A DNA stretch of 64,000 nucleotides from NCBI RefSeq assembly GCF_001949145.1, contig NW_019091537.1, forward strand, positions 450,647 through 514,646, read 5' to 3'. Numbering within the stretch: position 1 is the first letter of the stretch; every line of letters begins with the position of its first letter. Below are positions 10,189-22,035 of this stretch, in pieces. The stretch is from Acanthaster planci. Its lineage: Eukaryota > Echinodermata > Asteroidea > Valvatida > Acanthasteridae. The notes beneath the pieces are model-generated. The model made no database searches. It had not been told where the DNA came from and saw nothing but the letters and a program-made list of their open reading frames with translations. The translations under genes and the position numbers were made by a program.

Positions 10189-13100
10189 TCGGATGTTTGG
10201 CTGTTGGTCAGGTCACAGAGGTTAGCAAGGACGTGCATTTGTCCCCAGGCGTAGGGAAGCTGCAATGGAAAATAATTAAATTTTTCACTGAAGCCTTCAC
10301 ATAAGAAAACTGCAATGGCTTTATAATCTGTATGGCTCTACCACATTTCTTTAATATCTGTGAAATGGAAAGGCAATGCCGGCTTTTGCTTTTGTTTTGA
10401 CTCCTAATCTCCATCTTAATTGCTGGGCTAAATATAGAGAAATCAGTTATTCCTGTACAGGTATGACGCCTTCTTCATTTTGTTTTAAATTCTTAGAACC
10501 AAAAGAAAGAATGTAATGCATTAAAAACTATGGAAAAATCTGAATGATCTATCTTGAAAATGGGTCATGATTGGAATTCACTGGAAAGAGCAGGAGCTAG
10601 GCCTAACTGTCTACACGTACATTAAATTTTCAAAGAAGAACAGGCTTCGCTCAGGACAGGAATCCGTCATCATATGATTTGAACGGTGAACAGAATGAAA
10701 ATGGCTAATCGTCACGCTAAGGGTTAAATAGATAAATGCCCAGTGCCGTGAAAATGAAGCAAAAATTCCTGAAAATACCCAATCAACATCAAAAAAGATA
10801 TCGAAATGTGAGTGCCAAACCTCCGTCATTTTGAAGCACACGTCGCTGAATGTCTGCACCGCAGCTGTGAAGCAATCCCAATTCTCAACAGCGCGCCCTC
10901 TTGTGTTCATTACCGTTGCAGTCATCATCATGTCTCCCTTTGTCATTTTTATGACGAGGTTGTACATCAGATCGTGCACAAAGTTTTGTTTCTAGATAAA
11001 AAAATACCAAAGGGCTATCGTACCAATTATGCATGAAAACCAAAGTAATACACCCCAAATTCTTTGGCAGAAGTTTCATTTCTAAACATAAGATTATAGG
11101 GGCCAACATGTATTTTTTATTATCATCATTGGGATCAGAGCTTTTATATTTAATTCTTGTCAATTCATCGGGTTTTTTTCGCCATACAACGCCTTACGTC
11201 TGCCAGGGCAGCAACCTCCTTCATCAGCATTCTTTTCTGCACTGGATTGGTCGTTGCCTCAAAGCGTCGAACCAAAATGTCCAGGGGTACGTCGCGGCTG
11301 TCGATGGCATTCAACTGCGTTTGACAGAGGAAACGCCTGAAATCAGTCTTAGCATATACATGGGTAAAATATCTGTTTAAAAACTTTTAATTGCGTTGCA
11401 GTACAGTTTAACACCTTTGAAAAATCTCTGAATAAATGGAAACTCATTATTTAGTCCAGGACGTTTTTCCACAACTAGCTTACTCGGTAGCTAAAGCCTC
11501 CTGCATTCACTTGCAGCAGGTTTGCAATAAAATACCGAACAAAAGTTCGACTTCACAAACAAGCGGGGGTATAACTATGGGGGAGTGCACTGCTGCAGGG
11601 ATGGCATATTCCCCCNAAGGTCTGGGGTTAAAGACTAACCATAAAGATTGCCGACCAAAACAATCATCTTAACAGAATAAAAGCTGGAGTTTTTGATACC
11701 ATATGATGTATAAATCCTGAGACACTGTTCTTTGCTGATAATTCTACAAAAATTTCCAGATGAACCAAGGACTGCATCAGCCCCTTATTTTTTTCGGCTG
11801 GTTGTCCGTTTCCTGAGCATTGTTATAAGATTGTTCGCTTCTGCTGTTTGACATTCTTAACGGACAAGTTGTTGACCTTTATTTGCATTGTACAAAGTTT
11901 TTAAAAAGTGAAGTTAAAAGGTGTGTGGGATTGAATTGTAGACTTCAGCATCCGTTGGATATCCCTGACTTTCAGGATATCCTCACTGTGGAGCATTTTG
12001 AGCTCATTGTAATGAAAACTCTGAAAATAATTTATGACGAAAACACGAAATTGCCAGTCTATTTGCCCCCCCCCCCACACACACACATCTAGACGAGGAT
12101 TCGGCACCGTTGATAAGGAAGCGCTTCAAAACTATACCCTGTCTGAGTCCTCCATCCACTTAACGCTGTACACATCGCCAAGGTAGGTTCCCAGCTTCTT
12201 GTCGAAGTAGCATGCATAGGAGGGGGTGTCCGGTCCCGCTGCTGTGGTGGCATAAATGTCGATGTTCTTAGGGAGTTTCAGAAACATGGAGCCCGACTCG
12301 CAAGCTTCCAGGTAGAACACCAACTGCAAGGACAAAAAAACATCAATTGAACCCAGGGAACTTTGCGTTAATTGTTGTATTACTTTTTTCTTTTTATGAC
12401 TTTGCTAGCACATCTAAAACCGGCAAATAATAAACAATGAAAACAAAACAAACCGACCGACAATACCCCTACCCCCAGTGAAGAATAAAAAGTCTAAAAT
12501 TCCCCACAAAAAGCTTTTGGGGATATTAATCTTTACATTATTAGATTACACGTGTCTGTTAAATTATTATTGTATTATGCATATACGTCTACAATGAGCC
12601 AGTTCAATTTTTCAAAAAAGCAAGGTCTTTCGGGAACAAAGCGCGCACGTGATTCGGCGTATGGCTGCACAGCCTTTTATTTTTCTACGGGCTGCGCGGA
12701 TAGGCCAGATAATCGTGTGCATGTGCTGGCTGTTCTCGAATGACCTGGGACCCGCTTCACTTTTGTTATGCGCTGTTGAAATACAGAACTAGCTCGTAGC
12801 CAAGGTCAGTGTCCATTTCAACATCATTGTGCAGGTATAACAAGCAGAGCAAAATCTCCCCGAAATTGTCGGTAGAAGCCTGGGTCGCCTTCAGATATGT
12901 CTCAAGAAAGCGAACCATCCCCTAACCTGAAAATTTGTTCTGAAACTACAGCCCTAAGTTTTTTACGTTCTAGGATTGCACGGTACACATCATGGAGGAA
13001 TCCATGATTGTATATAATGCGACGTTGGCTCTTTTGAGTGGAGCGTTAGCAGGCCAACTCCTCTTTTTTCAAATTTTGTATTGGATAATTCGAAAAAGAG

Positions 13101-16100
13101 GAATATAGACCTTTTTCATCCTCGTGACTGGATTGCGCTAATTGTAAACAATACCACCACGTGTGGATCGCCTTGGCCACGGGTATTGCATAGGCCTAGG
13201 CCTATTCCTCCGTACAAAGGGCACGTGCGAACGCTCCTTGTTTGATAACTTTATCTTGAATAGGTAGATTAGTATCACAACGCTATGCACTCATTACCAT
13301 CGTCACAACAAATCATAGGTCCAGCAAAATCGTGACATCATAGGAAAAAGGCCTTTAAGAGCGTGCACGATGTCCAGTTAAATGTGTGACACCGGAGGAC
13401 TGAGTAGAACATGGGCAACGAGAACTTGATGTGTGTCAAGTTACATCTTGTTGTTTTATGACAAAATAACTATGTCACACATTCTATCTAGGACTGTGTC
13501 GAAGATTGATTGAAAGTAGATTACAAGTTTAAATTCATAACAATCCAAGTCACTGAAAGTCCATAAAACGAATCCTTTCCATCCAAGGAATGCATGATTT
13601 AGGGGGAAAGATTTTACATGTCAACTAATGAAGTGAATTAGTGTCCAGATTGTCTAGAACTGATGAATTATTGGGATATAAGGATCATTTACCTGAAAAC
13701 GAAGAGAAGGACGCTGCACATGTTGTCTGCTCGGGGACATGCATTGAAGTGCGGCGGGCCGCAACAACATTGCTACCGGTATGCAATTTTAACAATAATA
13801 CAGAAACAGGCGGATGGATACAGCATGGAAAACTCCACATGTACGTGTACATCACACACGTACAACACAGCATCGCATTTGTCAAGTAATTTTTATGGTC
13901 GTTTGTCAGTATAACGCTGCAAATTTTGTAGTGCTAAGTCACAGCTGCATGGAGCCATACCTTCTGATATTTATTCTCCTTATGCATCCTCTTGAGTGTT
14001 CTGATTAGGTCTTTTGCGTAAAGCTGCAAGAAACAAAAATCGAATAAAAAGAAATCGAAGGGCCCTTAGTGATCTTAACATGTGCATTGAAAATACAGTT
14101 ATAGGGTCCTGTGTGGTGTGGAATACTTGACGACCTAATTTCCTAGACAGGAAGTCAAGGCTTTGGCAAAAAATCGAAGGTTCTCCGTTGTCTTCTGTAG
14201 AGTTTAAGTAGAGACGGAGCGCAACTATACGCACATTATTTTACCTGAATGAAAGATGCATCATTCATAAAGGGACCCCAAGGAATTCGATTTACAAACA
14301 TAAAGAAAACCTTTCCTTGGATCATGGACGCTTAAATGCAATTCACTGTTTCGCTTATACATACCAGCCAGTCTGATTTATTTTACTTGTATTTCAGAAA
14401 CTTACCACTTCATCCCTGAAAGCAATGAGGTTTGTCGCTCCATGGTCGGAGAAATAAACGAAGACATGATCGTTTGGGCCACTGCAAGGAATTACATACG
14501 AATAAAAGATATCACACACTCAAAAACACTTTGTGCAACTTTCTACACTCTGATATGTTAGAAAACTGCCTGACGTCTTTTTCGGCTACTCACTGAAAAA
14601 TGTACCTTTTTAAACATCTAAACATTTCTATGTATTTCAGATGAGCACGTTGGTGCTATTTTTTGCCATTAGAGGAAGACATCCGTTTTATTCGGAATGG
14701 GGGGTCTGCAAAATTTGTGAACCCAACCTTTGCTCATTGAAAATATTTACAATAAACTGTGCCCATTGGCCAGGGATAATGAACCCTCCAAAAATATGGC
14801 AAAATATCCTAAATACAGGCAATTTCCGTGCAGAAATAGCTGTAACACCCACTTATTTGGCCTGTGATGGCAATAGGAATGGGTGTATGTTGCACAGAAA
14901 TATCATTAAATATGTAATTCGTTTACAAAATATGTTTTATTCTCCTTAAACGCATAATGTAAGCCTTTTTTTATATAACAGGTTTTGCCCTTACCCAACG
15001 TATATTAATACGCACTGTATGCTCAGTGCTNNNNNNNNNNNNNNNNNNNNNNNNNNNNNNNNNNNNNNNNNNNNNNNNNNNNNNNNNNNNNNNNNNNNNN
15101 NNNNNNNNNNNNNNNNNNNNNNNNNNNNNNNNNNNNNNNNNNNNNNNNNNNNNNNNNNNNNNNNNNNNNNNNNNNNNNNNNNNNNNNNNNNNNNNNNNNN
15201 NNNNNNNNNNNNNNNNNNNNNNNNNNNNNNNNNNNNNNNNNNNNNNNNNNNNNNNNNNNNNNNNNNNNNNNNNNNNNNNNNNNNNNNNNNNNNNNNNNNN
15301 NNNNNNNNNNNNNNNNNNNNNNNNNNNNNNNNNNNNNNNNNNNNNNNNNNNNNNNNNNNNNNNNNNNNNNNNNNNNNNNNNNNNNNNNNNNNNNNNNNNN
15401 NNNNNNNNNNNNNNNNNNNNNNNNNNNNNNNNNNNNNNNNNNNNNNNNNNNNNNNNNNNNNNNNNNNNNNNNNNNNNNNNNNNNNNNNNNNNNNNNNNNN
15501 NNNNNNNNNNNNNNNNNNNNNNNNNNNNNNNNNNNNNNNNNNNNNNNNNNNNNNNNNNNNNNNNNNNNNNNNNNNNAAAAGGCTAAACTCGAGTCTCAAG
15601 TGGGACTTAAGCGGAGGTTGAAAGACTTCAGGACTGCCTTTTGGGGTGATCATACTTGGAGGAAGTTTTTCCCTCAATTACCGACACAAATTGAACAGAA
15701 ACATTGGAAGATCGTGAAAAAGGTTTGGATTTAATGCTCCCTTTTTAATTTTTAGCCAGACTCTCACGCACTTGCAATACAAGAAGACCTTTCGGGGTAT
15801 ACCAGTCATAAGGTCAAAATAGATTGCCAGCTTTTTTTTACCGTGACATGTCAGTTGTTTGGTATATCAGAGTAACTTTGAAGGGGCATGTCTCCATTCC
15901 CTCTTCAGACCTCGACCAATCATCAGTTTCTTTTAGACCGAACTTACTTCTCATTGTACGCGATGTCATCATACATCATGACCACAATGTTCTCGTCTGG
16001 TATGCCATTCTTGTGCAGGATCTGGTAAGCGTGGCAAATGTCAGCCTACAAAAAACCAACGCAGGAAGTGAAATCACAGCAAAATAATTATGCATACAAT

Positions 16101-17966
16101 TCTGAAACTGACAAACGCGTAAAGCAATTAATTAAATCGCAGTTTCTTGTCATGTTCTTATGTGCAAACAAACGTGGGCTTTTTGTCCAGACATATATCT
16201 AGGATAGGAACCTGTGATATCAGAATCATTTTGCATGTCATTTTCCTTGAGCTTCCAGAGTGTAATGTGATCACGCAGTCCCTTGGAAGAAAATGGACCA
16301 TTACTTTCCCTCTGTGAACACTCCAATGCACTGTCAGTGTTATATTAACGGAAATCTCAAATGTGCAGCGTTTATACCGGCACGTAACTAATCGCAGAAG
16401 TTGGTGACATATTTTTCGTTGTATACAGTGTACATTATGGGGATGAAGTATCATATGAAGTTCTGGCGTTTTCTGTTCCAAAAATAGCATTTTGAGGGCA
16501 TTAGATCACTTTTAAGGGACAAGTTTTGCACAACCTATTAAAACCTATAGAAGCGGTGCGGCATTAATTACCAGGCATGCATGCCCCGTTGTAATCTGAT
16601 TGGAAACCTGAGTCAAGTAGCAGTGATCTTGTGCAGAAAAAGTACCCTAACCCATATCAACAACTCGTCAGCTTAAGAAAAAAATAGCTTATCGCACATC
16701 ATCATTTGGCTGGGAAAACCGATCGGTTGATCACAAAGAATGCCTGTGAATTCGGGAAAAAAGGTACGAAAATCATTCGAAAAAATTATGAGGGTGCATG
16801 CTTTTGGGATGAGTGGGCAGATATGGTCTGAGTGCAACTGCAGAATGTTGGCAGTCGCCGTAGCGGTCATTCGGAGGGTTACAGGGATCTCTTGATAACT
16901 CGATTGACAATAGGTCATCATTAATCCTTAATACGGGCGATTTCACAATAGCGCGCCTCCATGAGTTTGCAACGCGTTGGCTAATCACAACCTGCGAAAT
17001 ATGTGGACCCTTTCCAAACGCGCCTTGGGTCGGTAGACTTTGGGCATTGTGAATGGCCAACGAGTTACAAACTCTTAGAGGCGCACTTTTGTGAAACGCC
17101 CATATTAATTTAAAAGCAGAATGAGAGGCGGCCCGAGCCAACAAACTGAGTCGTCTGGCCCGATGGCTGATGCTCCTTCGAAAATGGAATACATTTACAT
17201 TGAAGCTGTGGCATGATTGTGGTAAGCGTCATGAACATGCGCTGAATGTAACAAGTAACCTGAACAATTTCATTTACAATTCGGGAAAGTCAAACTTAGA
17301 AGGGGTATGAAAGCATTTTACCTTGAAACGCATTAAATTTAGGCAAATTTCTTAGTCTGAAATACGTGATACTGTTTAATATCCCTAAAGTAAGCCTCGT
17401 GGAAATGTACACCTTTAAAGCTTTCTTCCACGCTATTCCTGACAAGTTAATCACTGAAGGGAGCCACTCTTCATGCAGGAACCACTCTTCATGTTTCTTG
17501 TTTAAATACGAAACCTAAAATATGCTCACTGAAAAAAAATTGTGAGAAAGTTTCATTCAGTGGCCTTCGGTGGTGTTTTGAAGTTCAACGAATCACTTGA
17601 GAAAAGCAGATTTTCTTGAAGGACATCAAATGTTTGCTTAAGAGATGGCAAAATGAAAATTGAACATGGGAGTAAATAAAGATTCATACAATATTGTATC
17701 AATGTATGAAACCATGAATGGAAAGTGTGAAAAGCAGCTTGTGTCGTTGTAGATCGTGTCCTTTTGTAGAAGAAATACATAACCAACGATAGACAGTGGC
17801 TTCGATGTTTTACCTGATGGCGATAGTTGTACCACGAGTTGGAACCCGCCACCAGTAATCCCCAGTGTTTGCCAGGCGAGGGCTCCGCCTGCGGAAGAGG
17901 GAAGAAGTTCTCAGATGGGAAGGTGGCTACCAAGGGCGCCAAGAGAAGAGCCAGGAACAACTTCAT
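10189..17966 (-). CDS. LGMN: Legumain-like asparaginyl endopeptidase, copy B
   Basis: Legumain is a C13 cysteine protease of lysosomes that cuts after Asn. Exons recognised, in transcription order: 17814-17966 (ATG at 17966, signal peptide, [19 protein letters not shown]), 15948-16045 ([32 protein letters not shown]), 14406-14481 ([13 protein letters not shown], catalytic His), 13961-14023, 12138-12323 ([11 protein letters not shown], catalytic Cys; later YATTAAGP and [15 protein letters not shown]), 11198-11336 ([14 protein letters not shown]), 10821-10991 and 10189-10259 ([13 protein letters not shown], prodomain). All have splice sites in matching phases where adjacent exons are known. The exon between 15948 and 14481 is missing and probably lies in the N gap. 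One exon between 12138 and 11336 is required by phase but was not found, and the last exon beyond 10189 was not found. The catalytic Asn, His and Cys are all kept. Confidence 0.88.
14960..15030 (-). mobile_element. Partial SINE cut by the assembly gap
   Basis: The run from 'ggttttgccctta' to 'cactgtatgctc' matches the tail of the tRNA-derived SINE at 20885-21050 ('gattttgccctgcccgacgtgtatttaacactgtatgctcc'). The tRNA-like head would lie in the N gap that starts at 15031, which may be why assembly failed here. Confidence 0.6.
15031..15576. other. Assembly gap (546 N)
   Basis: A run of N inside the legumain-like gene. The exon expected between the '[12 protein letters not shown]' exon and the catalytic His exon is not seen in the flanking sequence and may be here. 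Confidence 0.98.
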
Positions 17967-18805
17967 CTTGTCAGCGTCAGACGTGATCGAGTCCAGTAAA
18001 ACTTGGGATGGTGTGATCCGGCTTCTGACTGCCCCCAAGATATACTCCTCCATGTGTCATGTGATGAGCGCCGTACTTTGTCCTATCCCGTGACACAGAA
18101 ACCAGACCTTGGCCCTAACGAGTGGCTTAATTAACAACATTTTGAAGGGCAAGTGCAAACAAAAACGCCCATCGAACACGCAGTTTACGTTTGGTACATG
18201 AAACGAATATTAAAGATTTTCCCTGTAATTCAGCGTACATCTAACTGCTGCTGTGATACCAATCTTTGTTGAAAAGATACTTCAGTTTCGTCCACAAAGA
18301 TCTTGGTGACCAACCTCGGAATGTGATTTCGATTTGACATAATAAGATTTCATTTTGTTAAGTTCGCAATTGTAGCCTAAAGCAGTCCTCCGAGCTCCAG
18401 GTAAAATAATGAAAATATAAATTCATTTTTGGACTCATTTTTCTGGGGGAGTTAAGGGGCCACGGTCATTGAAGGGTGTTGGCAATCTTTTGACTTTTAT
18501 GAATTAAACACGCTTTGAAATTGACTTTCTGTACATTCTTTGTTTAGTAAATAAAAAAAAATTGTGTGTTACCATTTTTATATATAAAACAACCTTGACA
18601 ATCATTTAAAACTAAAATATACAAAACTGTGCTTGAATTTTTCTTGGAAATATATAATGCCAATTCTTTTCGGTGCACTTCGTTATGGCAAATGTAAGAA
18701 AACATATTTATTGAATAACGTCACTTCCATATAAATTTTCCTTTCACTCATTTACTCTCAATAATAGAAAAATCAAAACGAGTTGTAAGAAACCACTATT
18801 TCAGC
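17178..18805. repeat. Segmental duplication, copy B (legumain 5' region)
   Basis: This matches 1-1858 in the same orientation, covering legumain exon 1, part of intron 1 and about 0.8 kb upstream. Going left, the part of the gene beyond 17178 cannot be compared because copy A runs off the window. A TATA-like 'gtatatc' on the minus strand, about 80 bases upstream of the ATG, is present in both copies. Confidence 0.9.
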
Positions 18806-20053
18806 ACCACTTTGTCTCGGGGATAAAAAAGGCGAAAACTCTGCAAAAGGGCGAGTTAAAAGGCTACAACATGAAGCATACGGTGAACAAAATTAAATGC
18901 GGTGGAAATTGAAATCTAATGTCATTGGAATACCACTTCAAGCAGAAGCACCCCCTCATCGGTTGAAAAATGTCGCCGGGGGGGTTGTTTAAATTGTTGG
19001 TAGCGGGCCAGCGAAGTGCAGTTCGCAGTTTCCATCGAGTGTGCAGCCTCGTAAATAGGCCAAAAATCTGTCTGTGCCAGGATCAAGAATAAAGAAATAT
19101 TCTGTATTAGAGAGCTCTTAGAACTATGGAATAGGAATTGAAGAAATAACGGCAGCGGACCCTTGGCCTGGACTAAGGTCGCCCAAATCCAAGCATTTTG
19201 GATTCAGTTGAGTTCGAAACTGGAGGGATCCTTTTTTCAACATGATGAGTACTTTTCCAGTCTGGGAAATACTCTTGTTTTAGGGGTCGTCTGCTTTGCA
19301 CGGGTAAGAATTTCTCCCAAAGTCACTGGTCAACCAAAGATCAAAAGGAAAGGAAAGACGGCATGTTGATAATTTTTTTCTGTGCAGCTTGAGTGGCTGT
19401 ACGAGTGCTGAACATTTTTTTAAAAGAATTCTGAATGATTGGGATTTATATAATTTTAAATTATTATCATTTTATTTTCTAAGAAAATGCTTCAATTTTC
19501 TCACTGTTAAATTTGACTTTTTAGGACTTATTATTGCTTTCCGAGGGCTATGAGGCAGAGGAAAATTGCAGTGATATTTCCGTTCCGTATTTAAACGTTT
19601 TAGAAAAAGAATTGTAAATTATTTTGGGACATTATTCAGTATTATCATTTTAGCGTTTGTATGGGATTGAAGGTTACTAGAATGTTGATTTTGTTCTTCC
19701 CTACTTCGTCTTCACCATCCTCCCTATTTCAGCAATTTCAAGTCGTTTTATGTACAAATGACCTTTGCAAAAGTTCATTCGCGCATGCGCAGTTCGTAAT
19801 TACGAACAGGTTTATTCATAAATTCCTGGAACAGATTTTCTATTCCTATTGGTCGAAATGCGTCACATGACCTTGCATTAAAATAATCCCCACTGAGAAG
19901 TGATAATGCCCACTGCATAAATCACGAGCTTGCACGTAGATACCAGATAGTTTAGTCAATTTCGATTGGTCAGGAAAATATGAAAGGGTTGCGTATCTCC
20001 ATGATCAGAATATTGGCAAAAATATATACAATCAGTGCTCTTAATTTATCATA

Positions 20054-20184
20054 TTGCCGAACTTTCGGTAACTGGGTACCTTTATCAGGGCAAGCAGATG
20101 TAGGTCAACGTTCAATTCACTTTAGTTCAATAACCTGAATCTGCTTGCCATGACGAAGCTACCCAGTTACCGAAAGTTCGGCAA
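20054..20184. mobile_element. Foldback element with 46-bp arms
   Basis: Left arm 20054-20099 starts TTGCCGAACTTTCGGTAACT. The right arm 20139-20184 is its reverse complement with four mismatches. The 39-bp loop has no coding content. Typical of a MITE or a recent foldback insertion. Confidence 0.8.
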
Positions 20185-20884
20185 TGAAATAAATTAGTGC
20201 ATGTCATATGCCCAGTCATTGCACAAATCATTGCTCGAATCACGTGTGTCCGTCTCAAAGGTCAGGTACATCACGAGAACATGTGGTATAATTAACTCCT
20301 CGTGTCACTGTGACACCAAATAGACTCTAATAATCTTGCATTCCGTGCATTGAATGAACTATCACCCAGAATACACAAAAGAACCAAATGAGTGAACTCG
20401 TCCCCAGGATTCTTTTATTTCCAGCATTCTTCCATACACACAGCAGCGAGAATACCCATTTTCCCTCTGAAACGACCCCCTTTCCCATTGTGATTGTTTG
20501 ATATTACGCAAATAAATCCCACGAGATTGGGCATTAAACAAATTAAACAAGCCTTTCTAATAAAAAAGTGTCGACAAATTAAAAAAGAAAAAGAAAAATG
20601 CTAAGTTTCTGGAACTTTCTTAAAATCTACTTACCTGCTCCCCGAAACTAGGCCTACTGTTATCACTGTTCACGGTACTTTAATTAAGATGTCCAGGATA
20701 CTTATATTTGATTTCATTGAAAAGGTTGTAATCACATAAAGCTCGTTGAGCCCGTATTAGTCCGAAAAGTGCAATGCATGTAAACAGTTTTGGCTATGGG
20801 AACGATCGTGCATCCCGATGCACCGAGGGCCTTAGGGACGAGGTCATTAATTAAGACAATTTTTCAAGCATGGATTTGTAAATT

Positions 20885-21050
20885 AATTTCAGATTTTGCC
20901 CTGCCCGACGTGTATTTAACACTGTATGCTCCGTGTGTGCCCCCGAAGGCTTGTGAAAAACCCACAAGCGTACTCGGGTGGGACTCGAACCCACGACCTC
21001 CTGCAGACGTCTTAACCACTCGACCACCGAACTTGCCGGGTTCGAGTCAA
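20885..21050 (-). mobile_element. tRNA-derived SINE
   Basis: On the minus strand the head reads GGTGGTCGAGTGGTTAAGAC (A-box-like), then GTGGGTTCGAGTCCC (B box) about 30 bases later, as in tRNA genes and tRNA-derived SINEs. A hairpin follows (acttgtgggtttttcacaagcctt) and then a tail shared with 14960-15030. The head does not fold into a full cloverleaf by eye, so I call it a SINE and not a tRNA gene. Confidence 0.7.
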
Positions 21051-21594
21051 ATTTTGTTGTGGATCCATCTGTGTCGATTACTTAATGGAGTCTGATTTAT
21101 TTATGTAAATGAATGTCTGACCACTTTTTGGCGACCTCCTTCCCTTTGGAAATTGGTGGCTGGGTGTGTTGAATTTGGATTTCTTACAGTATCCAAATTT
21201 TGTAACGTCATCATTATCTGCGTCATGCACAAAATCATGCAAAATTCAGTCAGTAGTATATGAGGCTGTAGTATTTCATTTATGGGAGTCCCGATGGGAG
21301 TGACAAGGGGAAGACAGAATGGCAAAATAGCCAAAAGATGGAAAGGAAAGGAAATGAAAACGAAAGGAGGAAAGGGGAATAAAATAACAAATTCGCATGA
21401 AGATATCTCGGAATCGACCCCTTACGGTTTGTCAGCTTGCTGATGATGGGTGCTTTGCTCCCCATTGGAAAGAACTTTCCCGTCATAGGGATACCCATGA
21501 TTTCATTTGCCACAGGTATTACAGGAAGCTCAAAAGGAACACTGCAATGGATACAAGATGAATATGGGACAGTATATTGGCAGAGTTGTAGACT

Positions 21595-22035
21595 TGAGCC
21601 ACTTGACTTGCACTCGAGTCGGACTCATGTCGCTGTTTTGGCTCGTGACTTGACTTGTAACTATCAGTTTTTGACTTATGACTTGCCTTGGACTTGCAAA
21701 AAATGATTTAGGACTTGACTTGGACTTGCAAAAAATGACTTGTGACTTGACCTGGACTTGCACATTATGACATGTTACCAACGCACATAAAAAACTACTC
21801 AAGTGAACCGATTAAAGTTTTAAATTAACCCTATCAGCTTACGCCTTAGGTTCTTAAAATAATCAGCGTATAAGACTTCGTTCTTGACAAAAAGACTTGT
21901 GACTTGCTTGTGTTTTGACCGAACTGACGTATATGACTTGACTTGACCTGTGATAATGACTTGTGACTGGACCAACTCACTTGTGACTAGACCAAATTGA
22001 CTTGTGAGTGGATTGGACTTGCCAAAATTGACTTA
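21595..22035. repeat. Degenerate 'acttg' tandem array
   Basis: Repeats of the type 'gacttgacttgtgacttg' recur across about 440 bp with variable spacing, broken by about 100 bp of unrelated sequence near 21780-21880. It looks like an old expanded pentanucleotide-based minisatellite. Confidence 0.65.

Noticed and set aside
11881-12040. Candidate missing legumain exon (minus strand, after a TTTTCAG acceptor)
   Set aside because: The frame [15 protein letters not shown] does not resemble the SHVMQYG region of legumain, and no suitable donor in the needed phase was seen.
15019-15677. Open frames spanning the N run
   Set aside because: They exist only because N codons contain no stops.
17553-18053. 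Reading the whole 166-codon minus frame as one protein
   Set aside because: Only 17814-17966 matches legumain; the frame beyond the GTAAAA donor is intron, and the part upstream of the ATG at 17966 is 5' UTR or promoter.
20940-21045. Functional tRNA gene on the minus strand
   Set aside because: A- and B-box-like parts are present, but acceptor and anticodon stems do not pair well and the body continues into a SINE tail.
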